This document shows positions 1 to 5,330 of a stretch of DNA of 19,014 nucleotides, one piece after another; position 1 is the first letter of the stretch; each line of letters starts with the position of its first letter. The position numbers and the translations under genes are program-made. The notes beneath the pieces are model-generated. The model was not told the origin of the DNA. It saw only the letters and a program-made list of their open reading frames with translations, and searched no databases. The stretch comes from SSSZ01 sp035345935. GTDB taxonomy: Bacteria; Pseudomonadota; Gammaproteobacteria; Burkholderiales; Rhodocyclaceae. Where the stretch lies: contig DAORDK010000064.1 in assembly GCA_035345935.1 (NCBI GenBank), positions 1 to 19,014 on the forward strand. The letters run 5' to 3'.

Positions 1-593
1 CGACGCGCCTCCAGCTCCGCCTCCAGCTCCGCCTCCAGCTCCGTGAAAGTGTCCAGCACTTTCACGATTTCACGTTGCACTTCGAGCGGTGGAACGGGGA
101 TGCGGGTCTTCAAGAAGCGCTTCTTTGAGATATTGAATCGCGTTACTCCGCTTGCACTCAGCACGATTTGCTGCCGAACGACATCGCTTCGAAAAATGTA
201 TTTCGAGAACCCCGGCAGCAGCAGAGCATCATCATTGAATCGGTATCCAAAGCAGAAACTGTTGAGATAAATCGCTTCCGACGGCTTCGCAGCGACAACC
301 GACGACATTCCGACTTCATCCGGTGTTTCCGATGATCCCGTGAAGATCACATCGCCAAGCGCCAAGAAATTCTGACTTTCCCCGACCCCAACACGGACAA
401 AGTCATTGGCTTCAAGATCGACGGCGAGATTGTTGAAGATGTTTTTGTAGGACACAAAGCGCGCATTTCCGGCGCTGAAATCAACCTTGCTCTTTCCTGT
501 GAGCCCACCATAGGTTGCCCCCAACTCCTCTAGCGGCTTGAACTCAACTCCCTTTGGACACAACTCGGCGATTAATCGGTCAATCTTGCTCAC
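1..593 (-). CDS. hsdS: Type I restriction enzyme specificity subunit HsdS (partial, runs off left edge)
   Basis: DNA-recognition subunit of a type I restriction-modification complex, which directs HsdM and HsdR to a bipartite target. The frame starts at GTG 593, overlapping the hsdM stop by 4 nt (GTGA), and stays open to base 1, giving about 197 residues. The first target-recognition domain is visible: an N-terminal SKIDRLIAELCPKGVEFKPL, then an ASGVTRFNISKKRFLKTRIPVPPLEVQREIV segment (interrupted here only for description) typical of the end of an HsdS recognition domain. It is followed by the central helix, which at the edge becomes a tandem Leu-Glu-Ala-Glu repeat. The second recognition domain and stop lie outside the window. 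Base composition is visibly less GC-rich than hsdM, as is common for recognition domains. Family assignment is firm; the target sequence cannot be read from this. Confidence 0.9.
   Translation of the reverse strand, partial: MSKIDRLIAELCPKGVEFKPLEELGATYGGLTGKSKVDFSAGNARFVSYKNIFNNLAVDLEANDFVRVGVGESQNFLALGDVIFTGSSETPDEVGMSSVVAAKPSEAIYLNSFCFGYRFNDDALLLPGFSKYIFRSDVVRQQIVLSASGVTRFNISKKRFLKTRIPVPPLEVQREIVKVLDTFTELEAELEAELEAR
6..41 (-). repeat. Three 12-bp tandem repeats in the hsdS spacer helix
   Basis: The 12-mer CGCCTCCAGCTC occurs three times in perfect tandem (6-17, 18-29, 30-41). On the coding strand it encodes a repeated Leu-Glu-Ala-Glu. It lies where type IC HsdS proteins such as EcoR124 carry their TAEL repeat between the two recognition domains. 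The array may continue past the left edge. Confidence 0.85.
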
Positions 594-2173
594 GCCTGCT
601 TCCCCTCCAGATCAGCCACGATGGCATCGATCTGCGTCCGCAATTCCGCCTGCCGCATCACGATGCGGGCGATTTCGGCGTTGAGCATGGTGATATCAAC
701 GGCTTCGCTGGTGTCGATCTGTTCGACGTAGCTGGACACTGCAATGTTGTAGCCGTTGGCAGCAATGTCGCCGTTGTCCACCAGCCGCGCGAAGTGCTCG
801 ATGTTCTTGCGCCCGGTGTAGGCATCGAGGATTTTTTGATGGTGCTCGGGCAGCAGCTTGTTCTTGTTGCCGCTGCGCACGAATTCATTGGTGCCGTCGA
901 TGAACAGGGTGGCGTTATCGTGCTTGGATTTCTTCAGCACGATGATGCAGGTGGCGATGGTGGTGCCGAAGAACAGGTCGGGCGGCAACTGGATCACGGC
1001 ATCGACATAGTTGTTGTCGATCAGGTACTGGCGGATCTTCTGCTCTGCACCGCCGCGATAAAGCACGCCAGGGAATTCGACAATCGCGGCCGTGCCGTTG
1101 ACCGCCAGCCAGGAAAGGATGTGCAGTGTGAAGGCCAGGTCGGCCTTGCTCTTGGGGGCGAGCACGCCGGCCGGGGCGAAACGAGGATCGTTGATCAGCA
1201 GCGGATTGGCATCACCATCCCATTTGATCGAGTACGGCGGATTGGAGACGATGGCTTCGAAGGGCTCGTCATCCCAGTGGGCCGGATCGGTGAGGGTGTC
1301 GCCGTGGGCGATGTCGAACTTCTCGAAATTGACGTCGTGCAGGAACATGTTGATCCGGCACAGGTTGTAGGTGGTCAGGTTGATTTCCTGACCGAAGAAC
1401 CCTTGGCGCACCTTGTCGTTGCCTAGCACCTTGACGAACTTGAGCAGCAGCGAACCCGAGCCGCAGGCCGGGTCATACACCTTGTTGACTTCGGTCTTGC
1501 CGACCACGGTGATGCGGGCGAGCAGTTCGGAGACTTCCTGCGGCGTGTAGAACTCGCCGCCGGACTTGCCGGCGGTGGAGGCGTACATCTGCATCAGGTA
1601 TTCGTAGGCGTCGCCGAACAGGTCGATGGTGTTTTCCGTAAACCCGCCTTCGCTGCTGGCTAGTGGCAGGTCGCCGATGGCGTCGAGCAGCTTGACCAGC
1701 TTTTCGTTGCGCTTGGCCACGGTGGGGCCTAATTTGGAACTGTTCACGTCGAGGTCGTCGAACAGCCCCTTGATGTCGTTCTCCGAATCGCTGCCGGTGG
1801 CCGAGCCTTCGATGTCGGCAAAGATGTTGCTCAGTGTTTCGTTGAGGTTGGCGTCATGCCGGGCACGGGCCCGCACGCTGGCAAACAGCTCGGAAGGCAG
1901 GATGTAGAAGCCCTTTTCCTTCACCGTCTCGGCACGGCCGAATTCAGCATCGGCATCGCTCAAGCGTGCGTAGTCGAAATCCGGGCTGCCGGCCTTGCGC
2001 TCCTGTTCGTTGAGATAGCTGGTCAGGTTTTCCGAGATGAATCGGTAGAACAGCATCCCAAGAACGTAGGTCTTGAAGTCCCAACCGTCCACGCTGCCGC
2101 GCAGGTCGTTGGCGATACGCCAGATGGTCTTGTGCAGTTCCGCCCGTTCGGTTTCTTTATTGTTGTTCGCCAT
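590..2173 (-). CDS. hsdM: Type I restriction-modification DNA methyltransferase subunit HsdM
   Basis: N6-adenine methyltransferase subunit of a type I restriction-modification system; with HsdS it forms the M2S methylase and with HsdR the full nuclease. 527 residues from ATG 2173, close to the EcoR124 HsdM length of about 520. An N-terminal HsdM_N helical domain (about 5-170) is followed by the methylase domain with SAM-binding motif DPACGSG (about 234-240) and catalytic NPPY (about 311-314). From memory it resembles EcoR124-type (type IC) HsdM along its length, including the RGSVDGWDFK and APAGVLAPKSKAD stretches. ATG 2173 is preferred over the upstream TTG 2185 because a GAAGGG ribosome-binding sequence sits just before it. 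The start lies 12 nt after the toxin gene stop, and the end overlaps hsdS by 4 nt, so the four genes form one operon. No hsdR is seen; it may lie to the left. Confidence 0.96.
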   Translation of the reverse strand: MANNNKETERAELHKTIWRIANDLRGSVDGWDFKTYVLGMLFYRFISENLTSYLNEQERKAGSPDFDYARLSDADAEFGRAETVKEKGFYILPSELFASVRARARHDANLNETLSNIFADIEGSATGSDSENDIKGLFDDLDVNSSKLGPTVAKRNEKLVKLLDAIGDLPLASSEGGFTENTIDLFGDAYEYLMQMYASTAGKSGGEFYTPQEVSELLARITVVGKTEVNKVYDPACGSGSLLLKFVKVLGNDKVRQGFFGQEINLTTYNLCRINMFLHDVNFEKFDIAHGDTLTDPAHWDDEPFEAIVSNPPYSIKWDGDANPLLINDPRFAPAGVLAPKSKADLAFTLHILSWLAVNGTAAIVEFPGVLYRGGAEQKIRQYLIDNNYVDAVIQLPPDLFFGTTIATCIIVLKKSKHDNATLFIDGTNEFVRSGNKNKLLPEHHQKILDAYTGRKNIEHFARLVDNGDIAANGYNIAVSSYVEQIDTSEAVDITMLNAEIARIVMRQAELRTQIDAIVADLEGKQA

Positions 2174-2185
2174 CTCACCCTTCAA

Positions 2186-2674
2186 TCATTCTTGTTCTGG
2201 GACCTTTGCCGACAGGAACAGCAGCAGCGGATTATCCGGCGCGGCTTCGAAACCGAAACGGCGATAGTACCCGGCTGCCTGCTCATCAAGCGCATCGACG
2301 AACAGGCCAATCCCGCCCGCCTCGGCATAAATGCGCCGCGCCCGGGTCAGGGCGTCGACCAAAAGCAGTTCGCCCAGCCCCTTGCCCTGGTATTGCCGGT
2401 CGACTGCCAGCCGGCCCAGTCGCACGCCGGGAATGCGGCGCGGCAGTTTCTTGCGCCAGGCATCCGGCAGATGCCGGTTTTCGAGTTCGGCCAAGGTCAG
2501 CGCGTAGTAGGCGCAAATGCGGGCTGGTTCGTCCTCACGGACGGCGACGAAGGTTTTCGAAAGCCCCTTGTCCTGATGCTGGCGCGCGACCTGCTGGAGC
2601 CAATCATTCAGTTCTTGGCGACCGCAGTCGAACGCTTCCCGGTCATGGCTCCCAGCTAAAGGTAGTACCTGCAT
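2186..2674 (-). CDS. GNAT-family N-acetyltransferase toxin (TacT/AtaT-like)
   Basis: 162-residue GNAT acetyltransferase of the type II toxin class that acetylates the amino group of aminoacyl-tRNA and blocks translation (family knowledge). The sequence shows the diagnostic N-terminal FDCGRQELNDWL segment (about 15-26). The acetyl-CoA pyrophosphate-binding QxxGxG motif is at Gln94-Gly99, and a C-terminal YYRRFGF (about 136-142) holds the candidate catalytic tyrosine. The gene overlaps the upstream DUF1778 antitoxin gene by 32 nt and ends 12 nt before hsdM. This is the standard antitoxin-first TacA-TacT order, here with the restriction-modification genes as downstream partners. Which tRNA is targeted cannot be told from sequence. 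A non-toxin acetyltransferase role is unlikely given the DUF1778 partner. Confidence 0.9.
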   Translation of the reverse strand: MQVLPLAGSHDREAFDCGRQELNDWLQQVARQHQDKGLSKTFVAVREDEPARICAYYALTLAELENRHLPDAWRKKLPRRIPGVRLGRLAVDRQYQGKGLGELLLVDALTRARRIYAEAGGIGLFVDALDEQAAGYYRRFGFEAAPDNPLLLFLSAKVPEQE

Positions 2675-2954
2675 CGTCTCGCTTGGCTTTCTGATAACGC
2701 TTCATGGCAGCCTTCAACTTGGCGTTCGGCTTGGGCGGGTTCTCCATCAAGTCGAGCAACCAATTCCAGTCGCGCGGACTTAAGCGAATAACCTCTTCAC
2801 GCTCGATCACTTCCTGGGCCTCTTTCAGCGCAGCCTGCACCAGAAACTGATTGACCGTAGCACCCGTCAATTCGGCGGCACGGCAGAGAGTTTCATAAAC
2901 CTCGTGAGGCACTCGAGCGCCGATGCGATCCTGTTTGGCAATGGCGGTTCCCAT
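2643..2954 (-). CDS. DUF1778 ribbon-helix-helix antitoxin (TacA-like)
   Basis: About 103-residue antitoxin of a GNAT toxin pair. The N-terminal third (about IAKQDRIGARVPHEVYETL, then an AAELTGATVNQFLVQAAL helix pair) is a ribbon-helix-helix DNA-binding domain of the DUF1778 family. The C-terminal part (about 60-103, ending DDAGTTFSWEP) is the tail expected to wrap and neutralise the toxin. Three in-frame starts are available (GTG 2960, ATG 2957, ATG 2954); 2954 has the best spacing (5 nt) from a perfect AGGAGG. Two 13-bp palindromes lie immediately upstream and overlap the likely promoter, so autorepression by the antitoxin-toxin complex is expected. It is the first gene of the operon running into hsdM and hsdS. 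Confidence 0.9.
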   Translation of the reverse strand: MGTAIAKQDRIGARVPHEVYETLCRAAELTGATVNQFLVQAALKEAQEVIEREEVIRLSPRDWNWLLDLMENPPKPNAKLKAAMKRYQKAKRDDAGTTFSWEP

Positions 2955-2982
2955 CATCACCTCCTACGTTGATCTGATTGTC

Positions 2983-3013
2983 CAGTGTATCACTGTCGCC
3001 AAAATGGCGCCAA
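2983..3013 (-). promoter_or_regulatory. Promoter and twin operator of the antitoxin-toxin-hsd operon
   Basis: On the minus strand TTGGCG (3008-3013) and TACACT (2984-2989) are spaced by 18 bp as a plausible sigma-70 pair. Two 13-bp palindromes with 5-3-5 architecture sit 1 bp apart over this promoter: CAGTG-TAT-CACTG at 2983-2995 (covering the -10) and CGCCA-AAA-TGGCG at 2997-3009. This layout fits binding of a ribbon-helix-helix antitoxin complex. The promoter hexamers are modest matches; the palindromes are exact. Confidence 0.5.
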
Positions 3014-3108
3014 CAATTTTTCAATGACATCACGATCAGATTCCGCTTGGCTTCCTGATCGAACAGCGCGTTCATGGTGGCGTCGTCAATCACCACCTGG
3101 AGCCCACG
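3010..3108 (-). pseudogene. Possible remnant of a minus-strand gene
   Basis: Read on the minus strand, 3108-3015 gives a codon-like stretch with strong G/C third positions (GLQVVIDDATMNALFDQEA, then KRNLIVMSLKN). It runs into the toxin-antitoxin promoter without its own start or stop. It could be the broken end of a gene left by insertion of the flanking modules. I do not recognise the family and chance cannot be excluded. Confidence 0.25.
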
Positions 3109-3312
3109 ATGAACGCCAAGCCAACTGCCCTCGACGCCTACCTCGCTCGCACCGCCGCCATCCACGCCAAGTTGGAGCGGCTGCAGCAACTCGCCGACGA
3201 CCACTTCGGTCACGACCCCGATGCCATCCATTGGGGTCATGTCGGCGACCTCGGGCGGGTGGAGGCCGGGCTGGACGAGTTGCTGGCAATCTTCGGCGGC
3301 GATGCTGAGTGA
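3109..3312 (+). CDS. Conserved small hypothetical protein of the element
   Basis: 67 residues, acidic, mostly predicted helix, with a central ADDHFGHDPDAIHWGHVGDL stretch rich in His, Asp and Trp that looks conserved rather than random. I do not recognise a named domain. The start ATG 3109 follows a CTGGAG ribosome-binding sequence. It is read in the same direction as, and lies 28 nt before, the DUF3489 gene, so the two are probably co-transcribed. Codon use (strong C/G third positions) matches the downstream element genes. Confidence 0.6.
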   Translation: MNAKPTALDAYLARTAAIHAKLERLQQLADDHFGHDPDAIHWGHVGDLGRVEAGLDELLAIFGGDAE

Positions 3313-3340
3313 CGACGCCCATCAACCACCGGAGATCAAC

Positions 3341-3859
3341 ATGACCACTCAAGCCAAACTCACCGACACCCAAACCGCCATCCTCAAGGCCGCCGCTGGC
3401 CGTGCCGACGGTAGCATCGAACCCCTGCCTGCCACCCTTCGCGGCGGTGCCCGCGCCAAAGTCATCGAGGGATTGCTTGCCCGAGGGCTCGTCGTCGATG
3501 CCGGCGGCCACATCCTGCTCACCGATGTCGGCTACGCCGCCGTCGGCAAACCTCGCCCCGTCCCCAAGGGTGTCCAGAAAATGGACGTCCCCGATGCCCT
3601 CACGAAACGCGAGCCCATCGATGCACTCCAGAAATTGGAGGCCACGTCGCGCACCATCCGCCCCGGCACCAAGCTGGCCGCGATCATCGACGCGATGCGT
3701 CACCCTGGCGGCGCGACCATTGCCCAGATGATGGCCAGCTCCGGCTGGCAGGCCCACACCGTTCGCGGCGCGATCTCCGGCATGGTCAGGAAACGCCTCG
3801 GTTACGAGGTGGTCACCGAGAAGGGGGCAGACGGACAGCGGGCCTATCGCATCGCCTGA
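3341..3859 (+). CDS. DUF3489 domain-containing protein
   Basis: 172 residues. The C-terminal half (about 105-172: TKLAAIIDAMRHPGGATIAQ, then a GWQAHTVRGAISGMVRKRLGY segment, then GADGQRAYRI) is a winged-helix-like DUF3489 domain, resembling a small DNA-binding or replication-associated fold. The N-terminal half (about 8-75) carries a second helix-turn-helix-like repeat (QTAILKAAAGRADGSIEPLP then AKVIEGLLARGLVV). The start ATG 3341 is chosen because GGAG lies 6 nt upstream; the frame is open farther upstream but overlaps the preceding gene. It is typical of phage-like and integrative elements; its biological role is unknown. A hairpin follows the stop. Confidence 0.75.
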   Translation: MTTQAKLTDTQTAILKAAAGRADGSIEPLPATLRGGARAKVIEGLLARGLVVDAGGHILLTDVGYAAVGKPRPVPKGVQKMDVPDALTKREPIDALQKLEATSRTIRPGTKLAAIIDAMRHPGGATIAQMMASSGWQAHTVRGAISGMVRKRLGYEVVTEKGADGQRAYRIA

Positions 3860-3873
3860 CTGCAAACCAACAG

Positions 3874-3898
3874 AGGGTCTGCGCGTACCGCAGGCCCT
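3874..3898 (+). terminator. Hairpin after the DUF3489 gene, possible terminator
   Basis: AGGGTCTGCG (3874-3883) pairs with CGCAGGCCCT (3889-3898) with one G-U pair and a 5-nt loop, 14 nt after the stop codon. Only a short, interrupted T-run (ATTCTT) follows, so termination efficiency is uncertain. Confidence 0.45.
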
Positions 3899-4036
3899 AT
3901 TCTTCGGCCAAATCTCACGGCGGCCGTTTTGCCATTTTTCGACCCTGAAATCGCCGGAAACCCGCGCCAGTGCTGGTTGGAATAGGGGTGACCGTTTTTC
4001 GGTTTCAGGGGGGTGAATTCAATTCTCACCCTTGGC

Positions 4037-4080
4037 CAGGGTGCAAACCGCAAACCCTGCAAACCTCGGTTTGCACCCTG
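4037..4080. repeat. 14-bp perfect inverted repeat with internal GCAAACC repeats
   Basis: CAGGGTGCAAACCG (4037-4050) is the exact reverse complement of CGGTTTGCACCCTG (4067-4080), separated by 16 nt. Inside, GCAAACC recurs at 4043-4049, 4050-4056 and 4059-4065, with an inverted copy at 4068-4074. It could be an RNA hairpin or an iteron-like protein-binding cluster. There is no T-run, so a simple terminator is unlikely. Confidence 0.7.
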
Positions 4081-4172
4081 ACGCTATCGAAGCGCCGCGC
4101 TCGCGCCCCCCGCATTGGAATATCGACAGGAAGGACCCCTCTTGCCGGGGCATCCTCTTTCCCGCCGACCAC

Positions 4173-4256
4173 AACAATAGAGGCCGACCGTCACCATCAT
4201 CACGATCATCACCGGCGTGATGATCGTGACAGTCGTGACGATGGGTTCCTATTGTT
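4173..4256. repeat. 84-bp palindromic hexamer array, copy 1
   Basis: Symmetric about 4214/4215. From outside inward: AACAATAG (4173-4180) mirrored by CTATTGTT (4249-4256); an 8-bp spacer on each side; three CRTCAC hexamers at 9-bp period (4189, 4198, 4207); a 4-bp centre CGGC; then three GTGAYR hexamers at 9-bp period (4217, 4226, 4235). A second copy with identical spacing lies at 5362-5445. The architecture looks like a multimeric protein-binding site upstream of the 206-aa gene. Confidence 0.8.
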
Positions 4257-4328
4257 TACGTCGGCTTGGAGGAGATAACCATCCCCCGGTAGACTGATCG
4301 CATTCCAAGAACAACAGCGAGACGACCC

Positions 4329-4949
4329 ATGCCTGCTCCAACCTCTACCAACTGCCTGCGTTACTGGGACCTGGCAGACCACATCCAGCTTCCTGATGCC
4401 ATCGCCCTCTGGTGCGGCGTGGAGCCTGCCGAACTGGCCAGGCTGAACTTCGAAACCCAATGCATGAGCGCCAAGCGCGCCGCGCTGATCACCGCCTTGC
4501 GCGACGGGCGGCTGGAATACGAAGACCTGGGCATCGTCACCCACCAGGGCAAGGTGTTCAAGGGTGCCCCCGTCGACGAACTGATCGAGAAGGATCGTCT
4601 CGTCATCAACAAGGCCAGTCTGCGCCGGTGGTTCGAGCAGATGCCCTTCGACGACCGGCCACCGTTTCTATTTGACGAAGCGCGGCAAGCGGTCATGCCC
4701 GACGGCAGCGACGTTGCCGAGATGAACAGCCTCAAGGCCATCGCGCTGATGGCCAACCTGCTGGCGAACGCTTCTACCAAGTTTCGTGCTGGCGAACGTC
4801 CGAACGCCGAAGCCATCGGGCGGGCGGTCAACGAGGCCGCGCAGATGCTCATGCCCGGCGACACGCGTGGCTTGCAAGCCTTCAACAAGAAGGTCGGCGA
4901 AGCCCTGAAGCTCTACGGCCCAGAGATCAGCATCCACCGCAGTCGCTGA
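4329..4949 (+). CDS. Conserved hypothetical protein, 206 aa, of the integrative element
   Basis: I do not recognise a named domain. The N-terminal part (about 9-45: LRYWDLADHIQLPDAIALWC, then a GVEPAEL turn and a conserved-looking CMSAKRAALI) and the mid-part (about 92-118: LRRWFEQMPFDDRPPFLFDE) resemble a family I associate, from memory, with proteobacterial integrative elements near AlpA-like genes. The C-terminal half is helical. No signal peptide or membrane segment. The start ATG 4329 has only a weak GAGACG upstream; no better start is available. It lies 73 bp after hexamer palindrome copy 1 and about 100 bp before the HTH gene, so it may be controlled through those sites. A role in replication or regulation of the element is possible but unproven. 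Confidence 0.7.
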   Translation: MPAPTSTNCLRYWDLADHIQLPDAIALWCGVEPAELARLNFETQCMSAKRAALITALRDGRLEYEDLGIVTHQGKVFKGAPVDELIEKDRLVINKASLRRWFEQMPFDDRPPFLFDEARQAVMPDGSDVAEMNSLKAIALMANLLANASTKFRAGERPNAEAIGRAVNEAAQMLMPGDTRGLQAFNKKVGEALKLYGPEISIHRSR

Positions 4950-4955
4950 ACAAAA

Positions 4956-4986
4956 TCCTGAAGTTCAGGAAACATTCCTGAACTTC
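4956..4986. promoter_or_regulatory. Overlapping TCCTGAA palindromes, probable operator
   Basis: TCCTGAA-G-TTCAGGA (4956-4970) is a perfect palindrome. It overlaps a second perfect one, GAAGTTCAGGAA (4960-4971) with TTCCTGAACTTC (4975-4986) across a 3-nt ACA centre. The same half-site is thus used three times in 31 bp, which suits a dimeric regulator binding cooperatively between the 206-aa gene and the HTH gene. Confidence 0.6.
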
Positions 4987-4988
4987 CT

Positions 4989-5010
4989 GTTCGCCCAATA
5001 CAAGGCGAAC
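4989..5010. repeat. 7-bp inverted repeat in the HTH gene leader
   Basis: GTTCGCC (4989-4995) pairs with GGCGAAC (5004-5010) around an 8-nt loop. It is the middle of three successive inverted repeats between 4956 and 5049. Confidence 0.5.
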
Positions 5011-5018
5011 GACCATGT

Positions 5019-5049
5019 CGGCATTCCAAATGAACCGGAAGGAATGCCG
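5019..5049 (+). promoter_or_regulatory. Hairpin covering the ribosome-binding site of the HTH gene
   Basis: CGGCATTCC (5019-5027) is exactly complementary to GGAATGCCG (5041-5049), with a 13-nt loop. The purine-rich ribosome-binding sequence GGAAGGA (5038-5044) of the gene starting at 5052 falls partly in the loop and partly in the right arm, so folding would limit initiation. Confidence 0.55.
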
Positions 5050-5051
5050 AA

Positions 5052-5330
5052 ATGCCCAAACGGGTCCAAAGACCGCCACGCGCAAGCATTGCCGATCTGC
5101 GCGCTGATTTCTGGCGCGCCCCCGACGAATCCCTGCTTGACCGCAAGACCACGGCCGCCGGCATGGGCTACACCGTGGGTTGGCTGGAATTCGTCGCCAC
5201 CAACGGCGGCGGCCCGGTGCTCACCAAAATTGGCCGCAGTGTCCGCTATCGGAAATCCGATGTCCTCGCCTGGCTGAGCGCCAATAGCCGGCGTATTCAC
5301 AGCACCGCCGAACTGGGTGATGTGGCGTGA
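5052..5330 (+). CDS. AlpA/excisionase-like helix-turn-helix protein
   Basis: 92 residues. The C-terminal two thirds (about 27-82) resembles a MerR-like winged HTH of the AlpA/excisionase (HTH_17) type: a TTAAGMGYTVGWLEF helix pair, then the wing GPVLTKIGRSVRYRKSDV and a closing helix AWLSANSRR. Such proteins act as DNA-bending recombination directionality factors or as activators of excision in integrative elements. Start ATG 5052 has GGAAGGA 7 nt upstream. The stop overlaps the ATPase gene start (TGATG), so translational coupling is likely. The leader carries three stacked inverted repeats, one over the ribosome-binding site. Role as excisionase versus transcription factor cannot be settled from sequence. 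Confidence 0.75.
   Translation: MPKRVQRPPRASIADLRADFWRAPDESLLDRKTTAAGMGYTVGWLEFVATNGGGPVLTKIGRSVRYRKSDVLAWLSANSRRIHSTAELGDVA

Larger units (their letters stand above)
3860..4328. other. 469-bp non-coding region rich in symmetric structure
   Basis: No convincing gene is present between the DUF3489 gene and the 206-aa gene. The region holds the post-DUF3489 hairpin, a 14-bp-stem hairpin with repeated GCAAACC (4037-4080) and an 84-bp six-unit palindrome (4173-4256). A frame open across 3970-4278 exists, but it has no ribosome-binding site and its His/Asp-rich end is simply the translated palindrome. A promoter for the downstream gene is expected here but no clean -35/-10 pair is visible. The density of symmetry suits a regulatory or replication-origin region. 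Confidence 0.5.

Noticed and set aside
554..1426. Long plus-strand frame opposite hsdM
   Set aside because: Shadow of the strongly supported HsdM frame caused by high GC third positions; no recognisable protein features.
3970..4278. Plus-strand open frame of 102 codons ending in a His/Asp-rich peptide
   Set aside because: No ribosome-binding site. It crosses a perfect hairpin, and its tail is only the translated 84-bp palindrome.
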